From NCBI GenBank assembly GCA_002405405.1, contig DHLT01000321.1, positions 12,789 through 23,697 on the forward strand: 10,909 nucleotides of DNA, written 5' to 3'. Source of the stretch: Ignavibacteria bacterium UBA4661. Its GTDB lineage: Bacteria > Bacteroidota > Ignavibacteria > Kapaibacteriales > UBA4661. The notes under the pieces are model-generated. The model ran no database searches, was not told the DNA's origin, and saw nothing but the letters and a program-made list of their open reading frames with translations. How positions within the stretch are numbered: position 1 is the first letter of the stretch; each line of letters begins with the position of its first letter. This document shows positions 1-6,859 of the stretch, piece by piece. The translations under genes and the position numbers were made by a program.

Positions 1-1198
1 ACAAAGCTATCTCGTTCTTCCAAATACTATGCGCCGACAAAATGAATGTATGCTGTAGATTAAGCATGGTGTTATTGTAGCCGGAATTCACGTTTTCAAG
101 TTCAAAATTCTTTTGCGTTCCGGCAATCGGAATAAGAACACCGCCGATAGGACGAACATTACCCGTAACATTATTGAAGACAGTTGTATCATTGCTTGGT
201 CCTACACTAAATGTATCGCCGGATCGCAAGAACTGAAAGAAGAGTTTATGCTCTGTGGAGGGTGTGTAACTTACTGTTCCTTGAATGTCATAAAACGACG
301 GTTTGATTTGTTGATCAGGCGCAACTAATCCCACCAAATACTGTAAAAAGCTTTGTCGTGCACCGATAATAAATGACGCTTTGTCACCGATAGGACCCTC
401 AACTAAAGCATCAACATTTGCCAAACTGATACCAGCCGATCCACCAACCCTATCCCTGCGCCCTTCACGGTACCGCATGTTGATAGCGGAACTCATCCGA
501 TCACCATACTCAGCCGAAAAACCACCGGTCATGATGTCGATTTTTTGAATCAAGTCAATATTGAAAACACCTACGCTGGCTTGCGGTGCATACTTGATAT
601 GATATGGCTCGAATACTTGCGTGCCATTAATCAAAACCAAGTTCTCGTCTTGATTGCCGCCACGAACATTAAACTTTGCCGAGAATTCATTATTTGAGGT
701 AATACCGGGCATGCTTTGCACCGCCCGAAATGCTTCTTTCATCATACCACTACTACGCTGTACCGCCTCGCTCGATAATGAGGACGTACCGATAAGATCT
801 GTTTCGCTCAGTGCATTGTTTTGCCGCGAAAAAACTGATACTTCTTGGAGTAGGTAGTTTAACGACTGCAAGCGCAAATTCACATTACGCATATCAGCTT
901 GTATGCGTAGCACGCGCGTAATACTTTGATATCCTACATAACTCACTTGAACTTTTTGTTCGCCAGCCGCCACCATAAAACTGAAGCGTCCTTGATCATC
1001 GGCATTGACGACTATTTTTTGTGGGAGCAAGGTAATTCTTGCTAATGCCAACGGTGTATTATTAGTGTTATCAACAATCATACCGCTGATAGTGTACAAC
1101 GGTTTCGATGGCTGTGCAAGCACGACAGAAGAAGTTTGTAGTATGCCAAACACAAGAAAAACAATGGTACAAAATCGAAGCTGGTCTAGTGAATTCAT
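1..1198 (-). CDS. TonB-dependent receptor, N-terminal part (cut by left window edge)
   Basis: This is an outer-membrane TonB-dependent receptor. Reading the minus strand from ATG at 1198-1196 gives about 399 residues with no stop up to the window edge, so the C-terminal barrel is missing. A signal peptide is visible: a hydrophobic core at residues 10-20 and a likely cleavage after VLA at 26-28. Residues about 37-112 form a carboxypeptidase-regulatory-like beta-sandwich (ISGMIVDNTNNTPLALARIT, then VSYVGYQSI). Residues about 145-245 form the plug, with MPGITSN, FNVRGGNQDENLVLING, FEPYH and the typical GGFSAEYGDRMSSAIN. The first barrel strands follow. The VRGGxxDENLVLIxG plug type is common in Bacteroidota/Chlorobiota receptors of unknown substrate. 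The gene is divergent from the kinase at 1396. No Shine-Dalgarno sequence is visible; the start was chosen because it places the signal peptide at the N-terminus. The family call is firm and the substrate is unknown. Confidence 0.93.
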   Translation of the reverse strand, partial: MNSLDQLRFCTIVFLVFGILQTSSVVLAQPSKPLYTISGMIVDNTNNTPLALARITLLPQKIVVNADDQGRFSFMVAAGEQKVQVSYVGYQSITRVLRIQADMRNVNLRLQSLNYLLQEVSVFSRQNNALSETDLIGTSSLSSEAVQRSSGMMKEAFRAVQSMPGITSNNEFSAKFNVRGGNQDENLVLINGTQVFEPYHIKYAPQASVGVFNIDLIQKIDIMTGGFSAEYGDRMSSAINMRYREGRRDRVGGSAGISLANVDALVEGPIGDKASFIIGARQSFLQYLVGLVAPDQQIKPSFYDIQGTVSYTPSTEHKLFFQFLRSGDTFSVGPSNDTTVFNNVTGNVRPIGGVLIPIAGTQKNFELENVNSGYNNTMLNLQHTFILSAHSIWKNEIAL

Positions 1199-1213
1199 AA
1201 TGATACTGATAAT
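1196..1213. promoter_or_regulatory. Candidate Fur-box-like operator (three tandem hexamers)
   Basis: Three adjacent hexamers, CATAAT, GATACT and GATAAT, match the Fur hexamer GATAAT at 5, 5 and 6 of 6 positions. The first overlaps the start codon of the minus-strand receptor. The surrounding 23 bp (1194-1216) is also partly palindromic, with TTCAT at one end and ATGAA at the other. A Fur-family repressor here would fit iron control of the receptor. AT-rich sequence can produce such matches by chance, so this is only a candidate. Confidence 0.3.
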
Positions 1214-1395
1214 GAACAAAAGGTTTATGTACTGCGATTTGTGGATGGGAATAATTTCCTACATTTGTGTCAATGTCGTGATGGTAAACCAAATTCACAC
1301 GCAAAGTGTCATATACGGCAGACAGAACCTAACTGTTTCATCGCAATAGAACAAAGCTCACCATTCGATGCCCACGATCATTGTTGTTACCGTAT
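1199..1395. promoter_or_regulatory. Divergent intergenic region (receptor / sensor kinase promoters)
   Basis: These 197 bases separate two genes transcribed away from each other, so they must hold both promoters or their 5' leaders. Apart from the Fur-like site at the left end I see only a small inverted repeat, GGAA-TAAT-TTCC, near 1248-1259. I could not assign -35/-10 or Bacteroidota-type -33/-7 boxes with confidence. The open frames crossing this region lack recognisable protein features. Confidence 0.5.
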
Positions 1396-3687
1396 ATGTA
1401 TATTCGTCCGCTTTGCTTCTATCACTTGCCAAACTTGGTCTTATTCCCATGGATACGACTGAGTATTGTGGTTGCAGGATTATGGATAGGCATGGGAAAT
1501 CTCTATGCAGAAACGACTAACACAATACCGTTGATAACACTATCCAATATGTCCGCTCAACGAGCATACAGCTTTACTCCCTTTCCGGGATTTCACCTTA
1601 ATAACTTCGAGTGGCGGTATGCAGTAGGTGATAGCATCAATTGGTCACTTCCAACCTATAATGATAGTCATTGGAAAATGATAAAAAATCCTGTGTGGGA
1701 TAACAAAGAAAGCATACCGGAAGAATTGCGCTATGGTATCGTATGGTATCGACTACATATACGCTCTGATTCTTCGCTAATTCAAAAGGTCTTGTGTTAC
1801 ACATTCAATACAGTAGGGGCATACACACTCTTTATCAATGGGAAAAAAATCTTAGAGAATGGCATAGTATCACCTGATGCAGAGCATGAGTATATCCCGG
1901 GCGATGGACGCTTTGAATTTCGGTATAACACCTTCACCTTTAGCGAAGCAACCACACAAGTCATTACCGTACGGTATTCGATCAATACATTATGGAAGAA
2001 TAATTTTGCCAATCGATTCGGCAGGCATTCCCCTTTGGGGTTGCGGCTTGCAGCAGTGGAGCGTCATGATATCGAAGCATATAACAAAGAAGTGCGTGTT
2101 TTTATCGTGTATTGTGGGTTTGCAATTGCTTTTTTGTTCCTTTTAGTTCCTTTGCAGGCGGCATTTTTCTTGGCACGGCAAAACAACCGTGCGCACATTA
2201 TTGCAATCACGGCATGTGTATATTTTGCTGTACGACTTTGTGCATACCATTTGTATTACCTTTCCTATGGGCAATCCTTCGATGTCATGCTCTTAGCAGG
2301 ACGACTCAATGCTATTCTTATCTATCAAGCCCCTGCCGTATTAATGATATTTGTCGTAGAGTATTTTCGAGGAAGTATACCGAAGATTGATGCACAGAGA
2401 AAAACGGTGTACATAATAGCTGGCATGTTTATGCTGACAAATGTAATCATGGAAATAGGGTATATTCCCGAAACGCCAATATTGAGAGTTTTATTTTGGC
2501 TCGTCGGCAGTATACTGATTGGCACGCTGTGCATAATGGCACTCAGACAGAACTTTCACCATTCTGTATACTTTGCAACAGGTGTTTTAGTAGCAATAGT
2601 TTTGGGATTAGTCTCCTTAGTGTTTAATGCGCAAAATTTTTATTTTGTTGCAATAGGCTTGACAACATTTACAGCTCTGATGTTCTGCGGGCATTCGTTT
2701 CTACCACTTATGCTGACGATTTCTATCGTCAAAAAAATTATTCAACAAAACATCACACTACAAGAGTATAGTGGAAACTTGGAAAAGAAAGTCCATGAAA
2801 GGACATTGGAATTACAAAAAACCAACCAAGTCCTTGATGCGGCAAACGAAGAAATTGAACGGCAATTATCTATCCTAACAGAGCAAGCTCGCGACATCGA
2901 AGTTGTCAATAGCGCACTCATGGAGTCGAATGCATACTTGGATGAGCGGGCGGAAATCATTGCCCGGCAAAACGATCAGCTTAACACTCTTAACAAAGAG
3001 AAAGATGCATTCCTCAGTATTGTTGCTCATGACTTGAAAAATCCACTAACAAGCATTATGCTCTCTGCTGAAGTACTCAAAAATCAAGCATCAACCTTAG
3101 TCATGGACAGGGTACAAAGGATGTCTGAGCGTATCTACACAGCATCAGTCCGAATGCACGCGATTATCGATGAATTACTTGACATCAATGTGTTACAGTC
3201 AGGTTCTGCAACGCTAACTCTCGAATACTTCAATCCGCTTCCGGCACTCACAGAACTCTTGGAAGTCTTTTACGAAAGTGCCAAACGAAAAGATATTCAA
3301 CTGCATTTTTTTATCGAGCATAATGTCATGCTTTATGCTGATCAACAACGCTTTCTTCGTATTTGCGAAAACCTTCTCTCCAATGCTATAAAGTACTCGC
3401 CCAAAGATCGAGTCATTTGGTTTCGTGTGTATTATCAAGATGGCATGACATACATTTCCGTACAAGATCAAGGGCAAGGTTTAACAGAAAGCGATATGAA
3501 CAAAATTTTTGCACGCTTTAGTCGATTATCTGCACAGCCCACAGCAGGAGAACATTCTTCCGGTTTAGGGTTATCGATTGTGAAACAAATGGTCGAGGTT
3601 ATGGGTGGTACCGTATGGGCAGAAAGTCCGGGCAAAAACCAAGGTGCGACGTTCATTGTACGGTTGCCGAGCGAACCACCAATATAA
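1396..3687 (+). CDS. Membrane sensor histidine kinase with 7TM-DISM-like sensor region
   Basis: This is a two-component sensor kinase of 763 residues from the ATG at 1396. A TTG at 1381 would add five residues. A hydrophobic signal/anchor segment lies at about 13-38. Residues about 50-220 form an extracytoplasmic beta-sandwich (WRYAVGDSINW, DSHWKMI, IVWYRLHI, YTLFINGKKI) resembling the DISMED/galactose-binding fold. Residues about 232-448 hold roughly seven hydrophobic helices, as in 7TMR-DISM proteins, followed by a charged coiled coil at about 450-540. HisKA has the phospho-acceptor His545 in FLSIVAHDLKNP. The ATPase domain shows the N box (ENLLSNAIKYSP, about 658-669), the G1 box (DQGQGL, about 691), the F box (IFARF) and the G2 box (GLGLS, about 723). 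No receiver domain is fused and no response regulator lies in the window. The stop is 44 bases before the next gene start, so co-transcription with it is possible. A weak hairpin (GAACA/TGTTC, 3691-3704) follows the stop. The signal sensed is unknown. Confidence 0.92.
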   Translation: MYIRPLCFYHLPNLVLFPWIRLSIVVAGLWIGMGNLYAETTNTIPLITLSNMSAQRAYSFTPFPGFHLNNFEWRYAVGDSINWSLPTYNDSHWKMIKNPVWDNKESIPEELRYGIVWYRLHIRSDSSLIQKVLCYTFNTVGAYTLFINGKKILENGIVSPDAEHEYIPGDGRFEFRYNTFTFSEATTQVITVRYSINTLWKNNFANRFGRHSPLGLRLAAVERHDIEAYNKEVRVFIVYCGFAIAFLFLLVPLQAAFFLARQNNRAHIIAITACVYFAVRLCAYHLYYLSYGQSFDVMLLAGRLNAILIYQAPAVLMIFVVEYFRGSIPKIDAQRKTVYIIAGMFMLTNVIMEIGYIPETPILRVLFWLVGSILIGTLCIMALRQNFHHSVYFATGVLVAIVLGLVSLVFNAQNFYFVAIGLTTFTALMFCGHSFLPLMLTISIVKKIIQQNITLQEYSGNLEKKVHERTLELQKTNQVLDAANEEIERQLSILTEQARDIEVVNSALMESNAYLDERAEIIARQNDQLNTLNKEKDAFLSIVAHDLKNPLTSIMLSAEVLKNQASTLVMDRVQRMSERIYTASVRMHAIIDELLDINVLQSGSATLTLEYFNPLPALTELLEVFYESAKRKDIQLHFFIEHNVMLYADQQRFLRICENLLSNAIKYSPKDRVIWFRVYYQDGMTYISVQDQGQGLTESDMNKIFARFSRLSAQPTAGEHSSGLGLSIVKQMVEVMGGTVWAESPGKNQGATFIVRLPSEPPI

Positions 3688-3731
3688 CAAGAACAGGAAT
3701 GTTCAATCTTGAAACACAGCAATGAACACGA

Positions 3732-4214
3732 ATGATACCGCCGCTGCTCTACAACAAGAAATTGTGTTTCATCCTCAAATGCTGTAAGTTAGCACCGCTG
3801 TACACCTTTTTACATGCTGCCTGCTACTACATGATTCGCTCAACTTGCACAATTATTGTTCTTATTGCCTATGTTTTGGGCTCGCACAGTATTATCAGTG
3901 CGGGAATGAACTACTTGTGCAACTACCGCTACTTCGCAGAGCACTGTATCAATAAAAATAAACCCGAACTTGAATGCGATGGTAAATGTGGTTTGATGGA
4001 AGAGATGAACGAACAAGATGATTCTCAAAACACAGAAACCGATGTCCTGCATCACATTGTTAATCTTCCAGCACTCAAAATCGTTGAACATATCCACAGC
4101 GAAGAACATATACTTCCTTTACCAAATGAAGGTGTTTTCGTCATAACATCAATCCCCTCCACCCGCCTGCAGAAAGGCTTTTCTCGGCTACCTCTTAATC
4201 CTCCGCGAGCATAA
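3732..4214 (+). CDS. Small membrane-anchored Cys/His-rich protein next to TonB receptor
   Basis: A 160-residue protein of unknown function. One membrane helix lies at about 39-56 (TCTIIVLIAYVLG). It is followed by a cysteine motif: Y-L-C63, then H-C72-INKNKP, then C82-D-G-K-C86. After this comes an acidic stretch and a His-containing segment (His 107, 108, 120, 122, 126). The tail ends LNPPRA. From memory, small Bacteroidota proteins with a C-x(n)-NKxKP-x(n)-C-x-GKC pattern are often found beside TonB receptors; I could not check this here. Four Cys and five His suggest metal binding, which is inference. An internal ATG at 3831 would give a 127-residue protein beginning just before the helix. 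I kept the longer start because the similar gene at 8735 also has about 40 residues before its helix. No Shine-Dalgarno sequence is visible at either start. It lies upstream of the receptor at 4434. Confidence 0.75.
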   Translation: MIPPLLYNKKLCFILKCCKLAPLYTFLHAACYYMIRSTCTIIVLIAYVLGSHSIISAGMNYLCNYRYFAEHCINKNKPELECDGKCGLMEEMNEQDDSQNTETDVLHHIVNLPALKIVEHIHSEEHILPLPNEGVFVITSIPSTRLQKGFSRLPLNPPRA

Positions 4215-4216
4215 CC

Positions 4217-4246
4217 CTACACCTTATGTTGATAATAAGGGTGTAG
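4217..4246 (+). terminator. Hairpin after the Cys/His protein gene
   Basis: CTACACCTTAT (4217-4227) pairs with ATAAGGGTGTAG (4235-4246) with a single bulged base and a 7-base loop. It starts three bases after the stop of the upstream gene. No T-run follows, so it is either a weak or factor-assisted terminator, or a processing or attenuation element between that gene and the receptor gene. Confidence 0.45.
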
Positions 4247-4247
4247 A

Positions 4248-4275
4248 TACTACGGCTCAATATTGAACCGTAGTA
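4248..4275 (+). other. Second hairpin in the receptor leader
   Basis: TACTACGGCTCAA (4248-4260) pairs with TTGAACCGTAGTA (4263-4275), with one internal C/A mismatch and a very tight loop. It lies directly against the preceding hairpin (one base between them). The two together could form a structured termination or regulatory element. Confidence 0.4.
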
Positions 4276-4325
4276 CACCACTTACTGCAAAGCCAAGCCA
4301 TGTCTGTGAGCTTTGGTATTAGTGC

Positions 4326-4350
4326 AGATCATACTAATAATGTATGATCT
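4326..4350. promoter_or_regulatory. 25-bp palindrome upstream of receptor gene
   Basis: AGATCATAC (4326-4334) and GTATGATCT (4342-4350) are perfect inverted repeats of 9 bp around the 7-base spacer TAATAAT. The site is 83 bases before the receptor start. It could be a dimeric repressor operator or a third RNA hairpin in the leader. The symmetry is directly visible; the role is not known. Confidence 0.4.
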
Positions 4351-4410
4351 CTCCTCCATGCTATTCTCGCATTAGGATTGGTATTCTTTCCTCATCCTAT
4401 CCACGATTGT

Positions 4411-4433
4411 TATTCTTTATTTCTTTCTATCTC
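4411..4433 (+). promoter_or_regulatory. Pyrimidine-rich tract before the receptor start
   Basis: The last 23 bases before the receptor ATG are almost entirely T and C and end in TTTCTATCTC. There is no purine-rich Shine-Dalgarno sequence. The same ten bases stand just before the ATG of the third receptor gene (9413-9422). In FCB bacteria many genes start without Shine-Dalgarno pairing, so this tract may help ribosome binding, for example through ribosomal protein S1. That role is inferred. Confidence 0.35.
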
Positions 4434-6827
4434 ATGAAATCTTTTCTTCTTCGTGTGATGCCATGCATTGCACTTATTCTCGCATTTCCATCTCTTGATG
4501 CTTTGTCATCCAGTATGTCAATTTTTCCTACACTTGTTGAAACCCGTTCAACAGCTCTCGCCGGCAATATTCTTGTTGTTGATGCTTTTACACGCGAAGC
4601 ACTGCCAGGAGCACGTTTACAAGTTCGAGGAAAGTCGATTGGTACTGTTGCAAATGCAAAAGGCGAACTCTTGCTCTCCACTCAAATTTCCGACAGCGAT
4701 ACCATCGTAGTTACGTATATGGGCTATCGTCCATTCACAGTCTTAGCAGGGAATCTTACTTCACGCATTGAGCTTACACCTGCTGTATTGACTTCGCAAC
4801 AAGTTGCCGTAACAGCAAGCCGCCAACAACAGTTGCGATCTGAAATGCCGACAGCTATTTCGGTCATATCAAAACAACTCATTGAAGAAACAAAGCCAAC
4901 CATGATGTATGAAATCATGAATAAGGTTTCAGGAGTAAATATGTCGAATCTGGGCAATGAGCAACATTCAATGACCATTCGCTCACCAATGACAACGCGT
5001 GCATTGTTTCTTTATCTCGAAGATGGTATTCCCATTCGCACCATTGGTGTTTTTAATCACAATGCTATGATGGAAATCAACATGAATGCTCTTCGCAATG
5101 TCGAAGTCATCAAGGGTCCCGGGTCGGCAATGTATGGCGCGAATGCTATTTCCGGTGCGGTCAATTTCCTAACGCAACGTGCAAGCGCCGTACCGGTACT
5201 AGAACTTGGTGTACAGGGTGATTCTTATGGCTATATGCGGGGCAACTGGCAGGCGGGAAACACTTTCAATATAGGACAAGGTCTTGGTTTGTACACGAGC
5301 GGCTACTATGCACAACAAAAAAACAGTTGGCGCGATTATAACTCTATGGAGAAACTTTCTGCAAGTATGCGAGCAGACTATCGCATCGGTTCAGCAACAA
5401 CACTTGAAGCAACCTACTCTGTGAATAATCTTCGTACAGATATGCCGGGTGGAATCGACAGTGCAATGTTTTTCTCAAAAAATTATCCGAGTAATAATAC
5501 CATTGCATACCGCGACAATCGAGCCCAGCGCGGACGTGTTACACTCGATCATACCATAGATGATGCACAAAACATTCGAGTCTCACTCTTTTATCGCAAC
5601 AATCAATTACTCATGCTCCCGAGCTTTCGCCTGACGAATGACCGGACTAATCCCAGAGGTGCATTTGGTGAGCGAAGCGATACACGCTTTACCTCCATTG
5701 GTATGGATGCTCAGTATCGCGTAACCACTCGTCTTTTTGATATGCCGTTGAATGTTGTTACTGGTTTGTATTACGATAACAGTCCACATACCGTTCGTAC
5801 GAACTTTGTGTCAGTTACTCGCGAACAACGGGGTGTTTCGACCTTTTACACTTCTGCGACCATTCGAGATTCTTTGCTGACAAGCTATGATGTCGGTTTA
5901 TCGAATATCGCCGGCTATATGCAAGCAGAACTGCAGATTAGACCACAAATGAAATTCATTGCCGGAGTGCGTTACGATCGTTTGGTTTATGGTTTCGACA
6001 ATAATTTGCCTCCGAGTGCATTTACCGGATCACCGGATCAAACCACATCATACAACAATATTGCACCACGCTTAGGACTCATTTATAATACTGATCAGAA
6101 TACCGGCATATATGCTAATTACAGCATTGGTTTTTTACCACCGGAACTCAGCGAACTTTTCCGTGGTGTTCGTACACCCAATCTTACCCAAGCTGATTTT
6201 ACGAATTACGAGATCGGCGGCTGGTGGTCATTCTTTGGTGGTCAGGCATATCTTGACATGAGTGGTTACTGGATGGATGGGCGCAATGAGGTAATCTCCG
6301 TACAAACAGACCTGAATGTTTTTGAAAATCGGAATGCCGGTGCAACACGACATTATGGAATTGAATTTCAAATTGGAGGAACAATCACTGATGAACTTCA
6401 GCTTCGCATCAGCGGTACATGGTCGCGGCATATTTTCAGGACGCATCGTGAGCGTATAGGCGGCGTAGAGCGTGTTTTTGATAATAATGATATGCCTCAA
6501 GCACCAAACTGGATTACCTATTCCGAACTGCAATATAAACCATCATGGTTACAAGGATTTCGGATCAGTGCAGAATTGCAAACACAAGGCACTTATTTCC
6601 AAGATACACAGAATAGCACACAGTATAATGGACACACTATTATGCATCTGCGAGCCGGTTATCGCCTGCATGGAGTAGATATTTTTGTCAATGCCATGAA
6701 TATCTTTAACACCCTTTATGCTGAAACATCATCACGCAGTGCTTTTGGGTACTCCTATACGCCGGGTAATCCACGCATCATTAGTGTCGGTATCAGCTAT
6801 ATTTTTTTGCATACCCTACAACGATAA
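4434..6827 (+). CDS. TonB-dependent receptor, complete
   Basis: This is a 797-residue outer-membrane receptor for TonB-driven import. The ATG at 4434 was chosen because it begins a good signal peptide (MKSFLLRVMPCIALILAF...). The frame is open to 4344, but those 30 extra residues would bury the signal. Residues about 44-116 form a carboxypeptidase-regulatory-like domain (GNILVVDAFTREALPGARL, VTYMGYRPF). The plug spans about 137-250, with LYLEDGIPI, GVFNHNAMMEINMNALRNVE, VIKGPGSAMYGANAISGAVN. The remainder is the 22-strand-type barrel, including IAPRLGLIYN and the terminal strand ISVGISYIF followed by six residues. Its Met- and His-containing plug segment is noted separately. The PepSY gene starts 32 bases downstream, so the two are very likely one operon. 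The leader carries several hairpins and a pyrimidine-rich tract without a Shine-Dalgarno sequence. A ferric siderophore or copper chelate is a plausible substrate, but this is inference. Confidence 0.94.
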   Translation: MKSFLLRVMPCIALILAFPSLDALSSSMSIFPTLVETRSTALAGNILVVDAFTREALPGARLQVRGKSIGTVANAKGELLLSTQISDSDTIVVTYMGYRPFTVLAGNLTSRIELTPAVLTSQQVAVTASRQQQLRSEMPTAISVISKQLIEETKPTMMYEIMNKVSGVNMSNLGNEQHSMTIRSPMTTRALFLYLEDGIPIRTIGVFNHNAMMEINMNALRNVEVIKGPGSAMYGANAISGAVNFLTQRASAVPVLELGVQGDSYGYMRGNWQAGNTFNIGQGLGLYTSGYYAQQKNSWRDYNSMEKLSASMRADYRIGSATTLEATYSVNNLRTDMPGGIDSAMFFSKNYPSNNTIAYRDNRAQRGRVTLDHTIDDAQNIRVSLFYRNNQLLMLPSFRLTNDRTNPRGAFGERSDTRFTSIGMDAQYRVTTRLFDMPLNVVTGLYYDNSPHTVRTNFVSVTREQRGVSTFYTSATIRDSLLTSYDVGLSNIAGYMQAELQIRPQMKFIAGVRYDRLVYGFDNNLPPSAFTGSPDQTTSYNNIAPRLGLIYNTDQNTGIYANYSIGFLPPELSELFRGVRTPNLTQADFTNYEIGGWWSFFGGQAYLDMSGYWMDGRNEVISVQTDLNVFENRNAGATRHYGIEFQIGGTITDELQLRISGTWSRHIFRTHRERIGGVERVFDNNDMPQAPNWITYSELQYKPSWLQGFRISAELQTQGTYFQDTQNSTQYNGHTIMHLRAGYRLHGVDIFVNAMNIFNTLYAETSSRSAFGYSYTPGNPRIISVGISYIFLHTLQR

Positions 6828-6848
6828 CTTCCCACAAAAATTTTTCTC

Positions 6849-6852
6849 AGGA
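6849..6852 (+). promoter_or_regulatory. Shine-Dalgarno-like site before the PepSY gene
   Basis: AGGA stands 7 bases before the ATG at 6860. It is the only start in the window with a clear purine-rich ribosome-binding sequence, and it supports this ATG within the operon. Confidence 0.5.
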
Positions 6853-6859
6853 TTCTCCT

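Noticed and set aside
1005..1349. Plus-strand open frame opposite the start of the first receptor
   Set aside because: It is antisense to the signal peptide and carboxypeptidase-like domain of a clear gene and has no recognisable motif.
3688..3711. Small hairpin after the kinase stop (GAACA-GGAA-TGTTC)
   Set aside because: A 5-bp stem with a bulged extension and no T-run is too weak to call a terminator.
4344..4433. Extended N-terminus of the middle receptor from the upstream in-frame ATG
   Set aside because: The extra 30 residues would precede a good signal peptide starting at 4434, and they overlap the palindrome and pyrimidine-rich leader.
4215..4433. Cobalamin or other known riboswitch before the receptor
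   Set aside because: The stems are simple and the leader is short. I could not recognise conserved boxes of any known riboswitch class.
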